Assembly (NCBI GenBank): GCA_964538355.1
Contig: CAZIFC010000035.1
Coordinates: 1 to 23,734, forward strand
Reading direction: 5' to 3'
From: Bilophila sp964538355
GTDB lineage: Bacteria > Desulfobacterota > Desulfovibrionia > Desulfovibrionales > Desulfovibrionaceae
DNA: 23,734 nt
Below the pieces are notes generated by a model. That model was not told the origin of the DNA and did no database searches. It saw nothing but the letters and a program-made list of their open reading frames with translations. Numbering within the stretch: position 1 is the stretch's first letter; the number at the start of each line of letters is the position of its first letter. The position numbers and the translations under genes were made by a program. Shown piece after piece: positions 1 to 6,685 of the stretch.

Positions 1-54
1 GTCACCCCCATCCCCCACAACGGCTGCCGCCCGCCCAAACGGCGTCGCGTCTAG
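1..54 (+). CDS. rpsK: 30S ribosomal protein S11, C-terminal end (partial)
   Basis: The first 17 codons read as the conserved S11 tail (TPIPHNGCRPPKRRRV) and end in TAG at 52-54. S11 is a small-subunit protein of the platform that lines the mRNA exit site. The gene enters from outside the window, so only its end is visible. It lies 24 nt before rpsD, as in the standard alpha operon order rpsM-rpsK-rpsD-rpoA-rplQ, and is almost certainly cotranscribed with it. Confidence 0.93.
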   Translation, partial: VTPIPHNGCRPPKRRRV

Positions 55-78
55 TCGCGCTCACAGGAGGATACCGTC

Positions 79-705
79 TTGGCTAAATATAATGATGCCA
101 AATGTCGTTTGTGCCGTCGTGAAGGCACGAAGCTCTTTCTGAAGGGCGATCGCTGTTTCACCGACAAGTGCGCCCTTGACCGCCGCCCCTATGCGCCCGG
201 TCAGCACGGCCGCGCCCGTAAAAAACTGAGCGACTACGCCGTCCAGCTGCGTGAAAAGCAGAAGGTCCGTCGCGTTTATGGCGTTCTGGAAAAGCAGTTC
301 CACGGTTACTTCGTCGACGCCGATATGGCGAAGGGCGTGACCGGCGCGAACCTGCTCGCTTTCCTCGAACGCCGCCTGGACAACGTGATTTATCGTCTCG
401 GCTTTGCCAACTCTCGCGCTCAGGCCCGTCAGCTGGTTCGTCATGGCGTGTTCACGCTGAACGGCCACAAGGTCACCATTCCTTCCCTTCAGGTGAAGGT
501 TGGCGACAGTGTCGAAGTTCCCGAAAAGAGCAGAACCATCCCCGTTCTCGCCGAAGCTCAGGAAGCCGTCGCCCGTCGTGGTTGTCCCTCCTGGCTGGAA
601 GTGGACGCTCCCAACTTTAAGGGTATTGTGAAAGCACTGCCGCAGCGCGACGACATTCAGTTCCCCATCAACGAGCACCTCATCGTCGAGCTCTACTCCA
701 AATAA
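79..705 (+). CDS. rpsD: 30S ribosomal protein S4 (zinc-binding form), TTG start
   Basis: This 208-residue protein has the usual S4 length. S4 is a primary 16S rRNA-binding protein of the small subunit and, in many bacteria, the translational repressor of the alpha operon. The N-terminus carries four cysteines (C9, C12, C26, C31), the 'C+' zinc-knuckle version. The S4 RNA-binding domain follows (about residues 95-160, with RLDNVIYRLGFANSRAQARQ). The start is TTG at 79-81. AGGAGG at 65-70 lies 8 nt upstream, and the next ATG would remove the conserved N-terminus, so the rare start is well supported. The gene is 12 nt upstream of rpoA. Whether it autoregulates here cannot be read from this window, because the operon leader is outside it. 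Confidence 0.97.
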   Translation: MAKYNDAKCRLCRREGTKLFLKGDRCFTDKCALDRRPYAPGQHGRARKKLSDYAVQLREKQKVRRVYGVLEKQFHGYFVDADMAKGVTGANLLAFLERRLDNVIYRLGFANSRAQARQLVRHGVFTLNGHKVTIPSLQVKVGDSVEVPEKSRTIPVLAEAQEAVARRGCPSWLEVDAPNFKGIVKALPQRDDIQFPINEHLIVELYSK

Positions 706-717
706 GCGGGGGCTTAC

Positions 718-1761
718 ATGCTCTTCAGACAAGGCAACAGGCTTATCAATTCGCGCAACTGGGCCAAGCTCGTCCGGCCGGAACAGATTGTGTGCGACAG
801 CGACCCCAGCAACGCCATGTACGGGAAGTTCACCTACGAACCTCTCGAACGCGGCTATGGGGTCACCATCGGCAATGCCTTGCGTCGGGTACTGCTTTCG
901 TCCCTTCAGGGCGCAGCCTTCGTGGCTGTGAAGATCTCCGGCGTGCAGCATGAGTTTACCACCATCCCCGGAGTGCTGGAAGATATTACGGATGTTATCC
1001 TGAATATCAAACAGGTTCGTCTGGGCATGACGACTGACGAGCCCCAGCATCTGACGCTTTCCGTGTCGAAGAAAGGCCCGGTGACAGCCGCGGATATCAT
1101 GACCAACGCCAATGTGGAAGTCTTGAACCCGGAACTGCACATCGCTACCCTGACCGAAGACATGGAGCTCAGCATGGAGTTCGAGGTGCGCATGGGCAAG
1201 GGCTATGTGCCCGCAGATATGCACGAAGGTCTTCCGGACACGATCGGGCTTATCAAGCTGGATGCAAGCTTCTCTCCTGTGCGCAAGGTGGCGTATACCG
1301 TGGAACAGGCCCGTGTGGGCCAGATGACCAACTATGACAAGCTGATTCTTGAAGTGTGGACGGATGGCTCGGTTCTTCCTGAAGATGCCATTGCCTACAG
1401 TGCCAAGATCATCAAGGATCAGATTTCGGTCTTCATCAGCTTTGATGAACGGATCTCCGGCGAAAGCGGGGGAGAAGGCGGCAGCAGTGCCGACATCAAC
1501 GACAACCTGTTTAAGGGAATCGATGAGCTGGAGCTGTCCGTGCGGGCGACCAACTGCCTGCGCAGTGCCAATATCGCCACTGTCGGCGAACTGGTGCAGC
1601 GGCCCGAAGCCGAAATGCTGAAGACGAAGAACTTTGGGAAGAAGTCCCTTGATGAGATCAAGGCTGTGCTTGAAAGCATGGGTCTCGATTTCGGCATGAA
1701 GATCGACAACTTCGAGAAGAAATATCAGGAATGGAAGAGGAAACAACACCATGAGGCATAG
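718..1761 (+). CDS. rpoA: DNA-directed RNA polymerase subunit alpha
   Basis: The 347-residue protein is the alpha subunit, which nucleates RNA polymerase assembly and contacts UP elements and activators. The N-terminal dimerisation domain (about 1-235) contains the signature GYGVTIGNALRRVLLSS. After an acidic Gly/Ser-rich linker (about 245-262) comes the alpha-CTD (about 265-330) with LSVRATNCLRSANIATVGEL and KNFGKKSLDEIK, the helix-hairpin-helix that contacts DNA. The ATG at 718 is preceded by a G-rich weak ribosome site (GCGGGGG). The start fits the family, although the N-terminus (MLFRQGNRLINSRNW) is slightly longer than in enterics. The stop codon lies inside rplQ (11-nt overlap), which suggests translational coupling. 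Confidence 0.98.
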   Translation: MLFRQGNRLINSRNWAKLVRPEQIVCDSDPSNAMYGKFTYEPLERGYGVTIGNALRRVLLSSLQGAAFVAVKISGVQHEFTTIPGVLEDITDVILNIKQVRLGMTTDEPQHLTLSVSKKGPVTAADIMTNANVEVLNPELHIATLTEDMELSMEFEVRMGKGYVPADMHEGLPDTIGLIKLDASFSPVRKVAYTVEQARVGQMTNYDKLILEVWTDGSVLPEDAIAYSAKIIKDQISVFISFDERISGESGGEGGSSADINDNLFKGIDELELSVRATNCLRSANIATVGELVQRPEAEMLKTKNFGKKSLDEIKAVLESMGLDFGMKIDNFEKKYQEWKRKQHHEA

Positions 1762-2131
1762 CAATTCCGGCAAGAAGCTCGGCAGAACGCCTTCGCATCG
1801 CAAGGCTCTGTTCCGCAACATGGCTTGCGCGATGATCACGTATGGCAAGATCCGTACCACGGAAGTGAAGGCCAAAGAACTGCGCCGGGTGGTGGAACCT
1901 CTGATCACCTTGGCTCTCCGCAACGATCTGCACTCCCGCCGTCTGGCCTACGAAACCCTGAACGACCACCAGCTCGTGCAGCGTCTCTTTGACGTGGTCG
2001 CTCCCGTATTCGCTGGCGTTCCCGGCGGTTACACCCGAATCACCAAGCTTGCGCTGCCCCGTAAGGGCGACTGCGCTCCCATGGCGATTCTTGAATTCAC
2101 CCGTCAGCCTGAAGCTGCTGCGGCTGAATAA
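1751..2131 (+). CDS. rplQ: 50S ribosomal protein L17
   Basis: The 126-residue protein is L17, a large-subunit protein near the exit tunnel. It begins with the diagnostic MRHSNSGKKLGRTPSHRKAL and contains the TTEVKAKELRRVVEPLI and GGYTRITKL segments. Its length is normal for the family (about 120-130), with a short Ala/Glu tail. The ATG at 1751 lies inside the last codons of rpoA. The ribosome site AAGAGGAAA, just upstream and within rpoA, fits coupled translation. It is the last gene of the alpha operon and is followed by two tandem terminators. Confidence 0.97.
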   Translation: MRHSNSGKKLGRTPSHRKALFRNMACAMITYGKIRTTEVKAKELRRVVEPLITLALRNDLHSRRLAYETLNDHQLVQRLFDVVAPVFAGVPGGYTRITKLALPRKGDCAPMAILEFTRQPEAAAAE

Positions 2132-2201
2132 GTCCGGCTCACACCGGCTCCGCCTCGGCGGATATGCTTGACTGATTCCCCTGCATGCAGGTGAGAATAG
2201 G

Positions 2202-2240
2202 AAAGGTCGTCTGAACATCAGGCGACCTTTCGTGGTTTTT
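2202..2240 (+). terminator. Rho-independent terminator 1 after rplQ
   Basis: A 13-bp stem (AAAGGTCG-T-CTGA with TCAG-G-CGACCTTT, one T.G pair) and a 3-nt loop are followed after a few bases by TTTTT at 2236-2240. It lies 70 nt after the rplQ stop. Confidence 0.8.
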
Positions 2241-2249
2241 GGGACGTAT

Positions 2250-2293
2250 CCGGGGAGAAGGCCTGCTGAAAAGGCCTTCTCCCCGGTTTTTTT
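2250..2293 (+). terminator. Rho-independent terminator 2 after rplQ
   Basis: A perfect 14-bp GC-rich stem (CCGGGGAGAAGGCC and GGCCTTCTCCCCGG, loop at 2264-2272) is followed directly by seven T residues at 2287-2293. This is a strong plus-strand terminator. The T-run touches the gap stop codon on the opposite strand. Read from the minus strand there is no T-run after the stem, so it mainly stops alpha-operon transcription from entering gap antisense. Confidence 0.9.
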
Positions 2294-3308
2294 ATAACCC
2301 TTGCTTGTTCATCCACATGATGAGATCCGCAACACGGTTGGAATAGCCCCATTCGTTGTCGTACCATGAGACGATCTTGGCGAGATTGCCATCCTGGACG
2401 GTGGTGTATTCGGCTTCCACAATGGAGGAGTTCGGGTTGCCCTTGAAGTCCATTGATACGAGCTGGGCATCGCTGTAGGCAAGGATTCCCTTGAGTTCGC
2501 CTTCGGCGGCCTCCCTGAGGGCGGCGCGCAGCGTTTCGGTATCGGTATCCCTGTTCAGGATCGCGGTGAAATCCACAACCGAGACGGTCGGCGTGGGGAC
2601 ACGCAGCGACCAGCCGGTGAATTTGCCCTTGAGCGACGGAATGACCTTGGCAACGGCCTGCGCCGCCCCTGTCGAGGTGGGAATGATGTTGCAGGCGGCG
2701 GCCCGTGCCCGGCGCAGATCCTTGTGGGGCAGGTCGAGAATGCGCTGGTCATTGGTGTAGGCGTGAATCGTCGTCATGGTGCCGGTACTGATTCCAAAGA
2801 GCCGTTCCACGATGAGGGCCACGGGAGCAAGGCAGTTGGTGGTGCAGGAGGCATTGGAGACGACATGATGTCTGGAAGGGTCGTAATCCCTGTGGTTTAC
2901 ACCCATGACGATGGTCAGGTCCTCTTCCTTGGCGGGGGCGGTGATGATGACCTTCTTCGCGCCGTTTTCAATATGGATATGGGCCTGTTTCGCCGAGCGG
3001 AAAATGCCGGTGGACTCGACGACCACATCCACACCGTAGCTGCCCCAGTTCAGCAGTTTGGGGTCGCGCTCCGCAAAGCAGTGGATTTTCCAGTCGCCCA
3101 CGGTGGCGTTGTCGCCTTCAACCACCGCGTCGAGGTTGGCCCGGCCATAGTTGGTATCGTATTCCAGCAGGTGGAAATTGGTTTCCGCGTCAAAAAGATC
3201 GTTGATGGCAACGACTTCAACAGTATCCTGATAGTTGGCGTGCAGGGCGCGGAAAACCTGCCTTCCGATACGGCCGAAACCGTTGATGCCGACTCTGACT
3301 TTCTGCAT
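2292..3308 (-). CDS. gap: Type I glyceraldehyde-3-phosphate dehydrogenase
   Basis: The 338-residue protein catalyses phosphorylating oxidation of glyceraldehyde-3-phosphate to 1,3-bisphosphoglycerate in cytosolic glycolysis or gluconeogenesis. The N-terminal Rossmann motif is INGFGRIGRQVFR (residues 8-20), followed by INDLFD. The catalytic motif SNASCTTNCLAP places the active-site cysteine at residue 155. The C-terminus has YDNEWGYSNRV. Its length is typical for type I GAPDH. An in-frame ATG 21 nt further upstream exists, but this start has AAAGGA 7 nt before it and begins at the family-normal MQKVRVGINGFG. The upstream GAF gene stops only 10 nt before the start, so the two form one transcript. 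Confidence 0.97.
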   Translation of the reverse strand: MQKVRVGINGFGRIGRQVFRALHANYQDTVEVVAINDLFDAETNFHLLEYDTNYGRANLDAVVEGDNATVGDWKIHCFAERDPKLLNWGSYGVDVVVESTGIFRSAKQAHIHIENGAKKVIITAPAKEEDLTIVMGVNHRDYDPSRHHVVSNASCTTNCLAPVALIVERLFGISTGTMTTIHAYTNDQRILDLPHKDLRRARAAACNIIPTSTGAAQAVAKVIPSLKGKFTGWSLRVPTPTVSVVDFTAILNRDTDTETLRAALREAAEGELKGILAYSDAQLVSMDFKGNPNSSIVEAEYTTVQDGNLAKIVSWYDNEWGYSNRVADLIMWMNKQGL

Positions 3309-3318
3309 GGCAAATCCT

Positions 3319-3876
3319 TTAGTCTTCAAAAACCTGATAGTTGTACGACGTCAGCAGCTCGTAGTTGAGACGGGTCGCTTCGTGCATCCGGGCGTTTTCA
3401 ATGGCAATGGCGGAGATGTTGGCCACGCCGAGCATGAAATCGCATTCGTCGGGGGTAAAATCGCGTTCTTCGCTGGAATAGACGCGGAGAATGCCGATGG
3501 CTTTGCCGTTGACCATGAGCGGTGCTGACAGCACAGAAACCAGCCCCTCGGCGCGTGCGCTTTCAGGGTACTGGAAACGTCCATCGCTGCACGCGTCCCG
3601 CAGGTGGATCAGCTTGCCGCCGAGGACTTCGCCGTCCAGCCCGCTCTTGGAGACTTCTACGGGGCCTTTTCGCATGTAGCCGGAGGAAAGCCCCCAGGCT
3701 GCGCTGGCAAGCAGCACACGGCCCGTGCGGTCCAGCAGGCGGATGGTGCTGGCCTTGCAGTTCATGGCCTTGGCGGTTTGTTCCGTAATCTGGTGCAGCA
3801 CCACGTTCGGCTCAAGGCTGGAGTTGATGACGGTTGCCACGTTCAGCAGGGCATGGAAATAGTCATGGCCTGTCAT
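3319..3876 (-). CDS. Small GAF-domain protein cotranscribed with gap
   Basis: The 185-residue soluble protein consists of a short N-terminal helix (about 1-30) and a single GAF domain (about 20-165). The GAF pattern is visible as the ASTIRLLDRTGRVLLASAAWGLS strand region, the later SVLSAPLMVNGKAIGILRVYS hairpin, and a final long helix ending ENARMHEATR. No output domain (HD, GGDEF, kinase, helix-turn-helix) is present, so it is a stand-alone sensor or ligand-binding unit. GAF domains bind small molecules or nucleotides, and the ligand here is unknown. The start has AAGGAG 9 nt upstream. It lies 10 nt before gap, which makes control of, or response to, central metabolism a plausible inference. 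The Cys pattern of free-methionine-sulfoxide reductases was not recognised. Confidence 0.88.
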   Translation of the reverse strand: MTGHDYFHALLNVATVINSSLEPNVVLHQITEQTAKAMNCKASTIRLLDRTGRVLLASAAWGLSSGYMRKGPVEVSKSGLDGEVLGGKLIHLRDACSDGRFQYPESARAEGLVSVLSAPLMVNGKAIGILRVYSSEERDFTPDECDFMLGVANISAIAIENARMHEATRLNYELLTSYNYQVFED

Positions 3877-4007
3877 TGTGCGATACTCCTTGTGTCGTCG
3901 CGCATCCCGAAGGCGGCGCGGATACGGGAAAGGCGGTGTGCGGGCCGATTGTCCGGCACAGGCCGCCAGTTATGGAAAACGCCCCTGCGGGGAGAGGCTT
4001 GCGGTCG

Positions 4008-4808
4008 TCAGCTCTTGGCATGGGCGGCGAGCACCGCGTCGATGATATTGCCGCGCACGGCGGTGCGGTCCAGATGGTTGATGGCCGCGATGGTCACGCC
4101 TGCCGGAGAGCAGACCTGCTCGCGCAGGATGGCGGGGTGGCTTCCGGGCAGCGAGGCCAGCTTTGCAGAGCCAAGAACCAGCTGGTTGACGAGGCCGAGG
4201 GCTTCTTGCCGGGTAAAGCCCATGGTCACGCCCGCTTCGGCGAGCGCATCCATGAAGTGGAAGACGTAGGCCGGGCCACAGCCCACAAGGGCCATGAACG
4301 CATTGAATTTCGTTTCCGGCAACACGATGGTCGTGCCGAGCAGCCCGAACATATCCAGAACGGTGGAAAAGATATCGGCGGGGAGATCCGGGTCTTCCTG
4401 TACGCCAAAGACGCCGGCACCCACCAGCGCGGGAGTGTTTGGCATGACGCGCATGACATTGCAGCTGTTTTCGGCGGCGGTACGCAGCATCGGAAGCGTT
4501 ACCCCGGCTGCGATGGAGACGATGACCTTGTCGGGGGTCAGGCTGGGCAGGGCTTCGGCGATGGCCGCTTTGACCAGATAGGGCTTTACCCCGATGATGA
4601 GGATGTCGCAGCGTTCTGCAATCTCGGCAATGCTTGGGACGGCGGTAACGCCCTTGGCGGCAAGGGGAGCAAGGCGTTGGGGCGTGCGGTTGTAGCCGTA
4701 CAGCTCCAGCCCGTTCAGGGCGGCAAGGCCGCCGATGATGGCTCCGCCCATGTTGCCGCAGCCGATGCAGCCGATGCGTTTGCCGGAGAGGGATGCCGGT
4801 ATGTTCAT
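4008..4808 (-). CDS. proC: Pyrroline-5-carboxylate reductase
   Basis: The 266-residue cytosolic enzyme reduces pyrroline-5-carboxylate to proline with NAD(P)H, the last step of proline synthesis. The Rossmann motif IGCGNMGGAIIGGL is at about residues 15-28. VKP at 74-76, MRVMPNTPALVGAGV (119-133) and the GCGPAYVFHFMDALAEAG segment (176-193) follow. The C-terminal motif usually written SPGGTT is SPAGVT here (234-239). Its length is typical (about 265-275). AAAGGA lies 8 nt before the start. The 276 nt between it and the upstream deacetylase stop hold no gene I can support. The 131 nt after its stop, before the GAF gene, contain only a short GC hairpin (3982-3992) followed by TTTT on the minus strand, a weak terminator candidate. 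Confidence 0.96.
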   Translation of the reverse strand: MNIPASLSGKRIGCIGCGNMGGAIIGGLAALNGLELYGYNRTPQRLAPLAAKGVTAVPSIAEIAERCDILIIGVKPYLVKAAIAEALPSLTPDKVIVSIAAGVTLPMLRTAAENSCNVMRVMPNTPALVGAGVFGVQEDPDLPADIFSTVLDMFGLLGTTIVLPETKFNAFMALVGCGPAYVFHFMDALAEAGVTMGFTRQEALGLVNQLVLGSAKLASLPGSHPAILREQVCSPAGVTIAAINHLDRTAVRGNIIDAVLAAHAKS

Positions 4809-5084
4809 GAAACGAATCCTTTTGGCGTCCCCGTCGGGACGGCGGTTAGACGTGCAGATAAGCGGGCACAGCCGGTTCCTTGCCGGACATCAAGAAGAAG
4901 CCCTTTCCGCGCTCTTTGGACGTGCAGGCTTGGCGGCGTTGCCAGCAGAAGGCCAGCCGCCCGTCCGGGGGCCAGCCGACGCTTCCCAGACTCCAAAGGG
5001 AGGAGGGCACTCCCCGGTGCGGCCATGCTGCCAGTGCCGTTCGGCGGTGAGCCGGTTGTGTGCGGCATGTCTGCGGGGATGGCG

Positions 5085-6593
5085 TTAATGCTCGACGGGA
5101 GCCGCCGGATCGTCCGGCTGTCCGGGGAGATCGTCCGGCGTCAGCGTCTCTTCTTCACGGGGCAGGGTACGCAGGGGCACGAGGCGGATACCCGTGTCCC
5201 GTTCGCGGGCCCATCGCTCCAGTGCTGCCAGAACCTGCGGATCGGGGTTGCCTATGACCACGGCATAGCCTTTGGCCCGTGCGATGTTTTCGGCCTGTTT
5301 CAGGCTGTCGAGCACGGCGGATTCCCGTTTCGGGCCGGAGTTCAGGGTGACGGTCCTGCGCCATGCCGGAAGGCCGCGGCGTCGCGCCTCCGGATAGAGA
5401 AATGAACCCGGATGGGTCAGGTCGTCAAGCACATAGAGGCCGGAACGTGCCAGAATTTCACAGAAACGGCGCGTTGCCTCCCTGTTGGCGGTCAGGCCCG
5501 ACCCCATGAAGTTGCTGGCTCCGGTAGCATAGGGAACATGCCCCAGCGCGTCTTCCAGCATCAGGCGCATGTCCTCTTCGGACATGCCGGAGGTGATTTC
5601 TCCCGGCCCGGCCTTCACAAACGGGGACTGCATGGGTTCAAGCGGCATGTCCACCAGAACCTCCTGCCCGGCGGCATACGCGGCGGAGGCGACCTGTGCC
5701 GCATCGGGCGCAAAGGGCAGGACGGCAAAGGTAATAGGGATGTTCAGGGACAGCAGCGAGGCCGCGGAGGACTTGTCCCTGCCCATCTCGTTCATGACGA
5801 TGGTCATGCGCGGGGTCTTGTCGGAAAGCGGCGGGAGCGGCTCTTTTGTCGTTTCAAACCAGATTTCATGGGTCATGACGCCCTTGGCGGCAAGGGTCAG
5901 CTTTCCCGGAGATTCGGTCAGCACCGCGCGGTCGGCCCAGGTGTCAAGGCTCTCGGCAAGGGCGTTCATGAAGCGGAAGACCGGTTCGGGAGGCCCCTTG
6001 ATTTCCCCGTTGTCCGGGCTGGCGGTGCTGGATGCGGAAAGGGGCTGCTCGACGGGAGGAAGGTAGAGGCGCATGCGCTGATGGTGATAGCTGTCGCGGT
6101 TCCGTGAGTGGTAGTCGGATGTCAGCAGGAGGATGCGCCTGTCCAGCCCCAGCCGGATGACGGTCTGTATGAGGGCAAAGTCAACTTGCCGTGCCGCGTC
6201 GGTCAATGTTCCCGTGCCTTCCTGAAACGGCAGGGTATTTTGCTGGAGAGGGCCGCGCATCTGATTGCCCAGATGGCTGCCGGGGGGCAGGACGGATTCG
6301 AGAGAGGCTTCGGCAAGGGGTCTGGTCGAAGGGAACAGGCTGTGCATGGCTTGTTGGGCCTGTTCCGTCACCAGAACGGACGCGGCGGTCGAGTGCTCGA
6401 TGGTGACGAAAACCGTACGCTGCATGTGCCGCGTGGTGTACACCGCGACTTTCCAGCCGGTGTAGGCGAGGAGAAAGACGGCAAGGGCCAGCAGGGTCGC
6501 CAGACCCGAACCCTTGAGCGTCCTGACTGTGTGCGGATAGGGCCGCAGGCCGCGCGCGGCCAGCCGTTTCCGCACGGCTGCAAACCACTCCAT
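5085..6593 (-). CDS. Divergent polysaccharide deacetylase (YibQ-like), membrane-anchored, with altered metal site
   Basis: The 502-residue protein has an N-terminal signal-anchor helix (about 30-50) and a periplasmic region of unknown fold (about 60-255). The C-terminal domain (about 262-475) matches the divergent polysaccharide deacetylase family (YibQ, Pfam Polysacc_deac_2). The family landmarks can be lined up but are substituted: IDD-x-G reads MNEMG (267-271), HLPM reads DMPL (315-318), NNHMGS reads SNFMGS (360-365), FLDS-x-T reads VLDDLT (388-393), and IGHP reads IGNP (447-450). The expected acidic pair and all three histidines are therefore missing, so catalysis in the usual way is doubtful. 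It lies downstream of the S41 peptidase, a recurrent neighbourhood for this family, though a terminator separates them. GGGAG lies 4 nt before the start. The tail is acidic and proline-rich. Confidence 0.85.
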   Translation of the reverse strand: MEWFAAVRKRLAARGLRPYPHTVRTLKGSGLATLLALAVFLLAYTGWKVAVYTTRHMQRTVFVTIEHSTAASVLVTEQAQQAMHSLFPSTRPLAEASLESVLPPGSHLGNQMRGPLQQNTLPFQEGTGTLTDAARQVDFALIQTVIRLGLDRRILLLTSDYHSRNRDSYHHQRMRLYLPPVEQPLSASSTASPDNGEIKGPPEPVFRFMNALAESLDTWADRAVLTESPGKLTLAAKGVMTHEIWFETTKEPLPPLSDKTPRMTIVMNEMGRDKSSAASLLSLNIPITFAVLPFAPDAAQVASAAYAAGQEVLVDMPLEPMQSPFVKAGPGEITSGMSEEDMRLMLEDALGHVPYATGASNFMGSGLTANREATRRFCEILARSGLYVLDDLTHPGSFLYPEARRRGLPAWRRTVTLNSGPKRESAVLDSLKQAENIARAKGYAVVIGNPDPQVLAALERWARERDTGIRLVPLRTLPREEETLTPDDLPGQPDDPAAPVEH

Positions 6594-6634
6594 GAAACTC
6601 CCGTTTGCGTCGGCGGAGACCGCCGTTCCGCGTG

Positions 6635-6674
6635 AAAAAACGGGAGGGATCGCGCAAGATCGCGAACCCTCCCG
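6635..6674 (-). terminator. Rho-independent terminator after the S41 peptidase gene
   Basis: On the minus strand, CGGGAGGG and CCCTCCCG form an 8-bp outer stem, with a TCGCG/CGCGA inner helix, followed directly by TTTTTT (6640-6635). It begins 11 nt after the ctpA stop and lies before the deacetylase start. The deacetylase therefore needs readthrough or its own promoter. Confidence 0.88.
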
Positions 6675-6685
6675 GTATATTGCGG

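Noticed and set aside
61..1923. A 620-codon open frame on the minus strand across rpsD-rpoA-rplQ
   Set aside because: It is antisense to three certain ribosomal/RNA polymerase genes and shows no domain; the high GC keeps the opposite frame open.
4827..4842. A small palindrome (CGTCCC-CGTC-GGGACG) just upstream of proC
   Set aside because: A six-bp stem in GC-rich DNA is expected by chance; there is no T-run and no known riboswitch pattern.
4805..5068. An 87-codon minus-strand open frame between the deacetylase gene and proC
   Set aside because: It has no ribosome site, Pro/Gly/Arg-rich composition and overlaps the proC start; it is more likely untranslated leader.
3834..5405. A 523-codon plus-strand open frame opposite proC
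   Set aside because: It overlaps proC and parts of the GAF and deacetylase genes in antisense and has no recognisable protein features.
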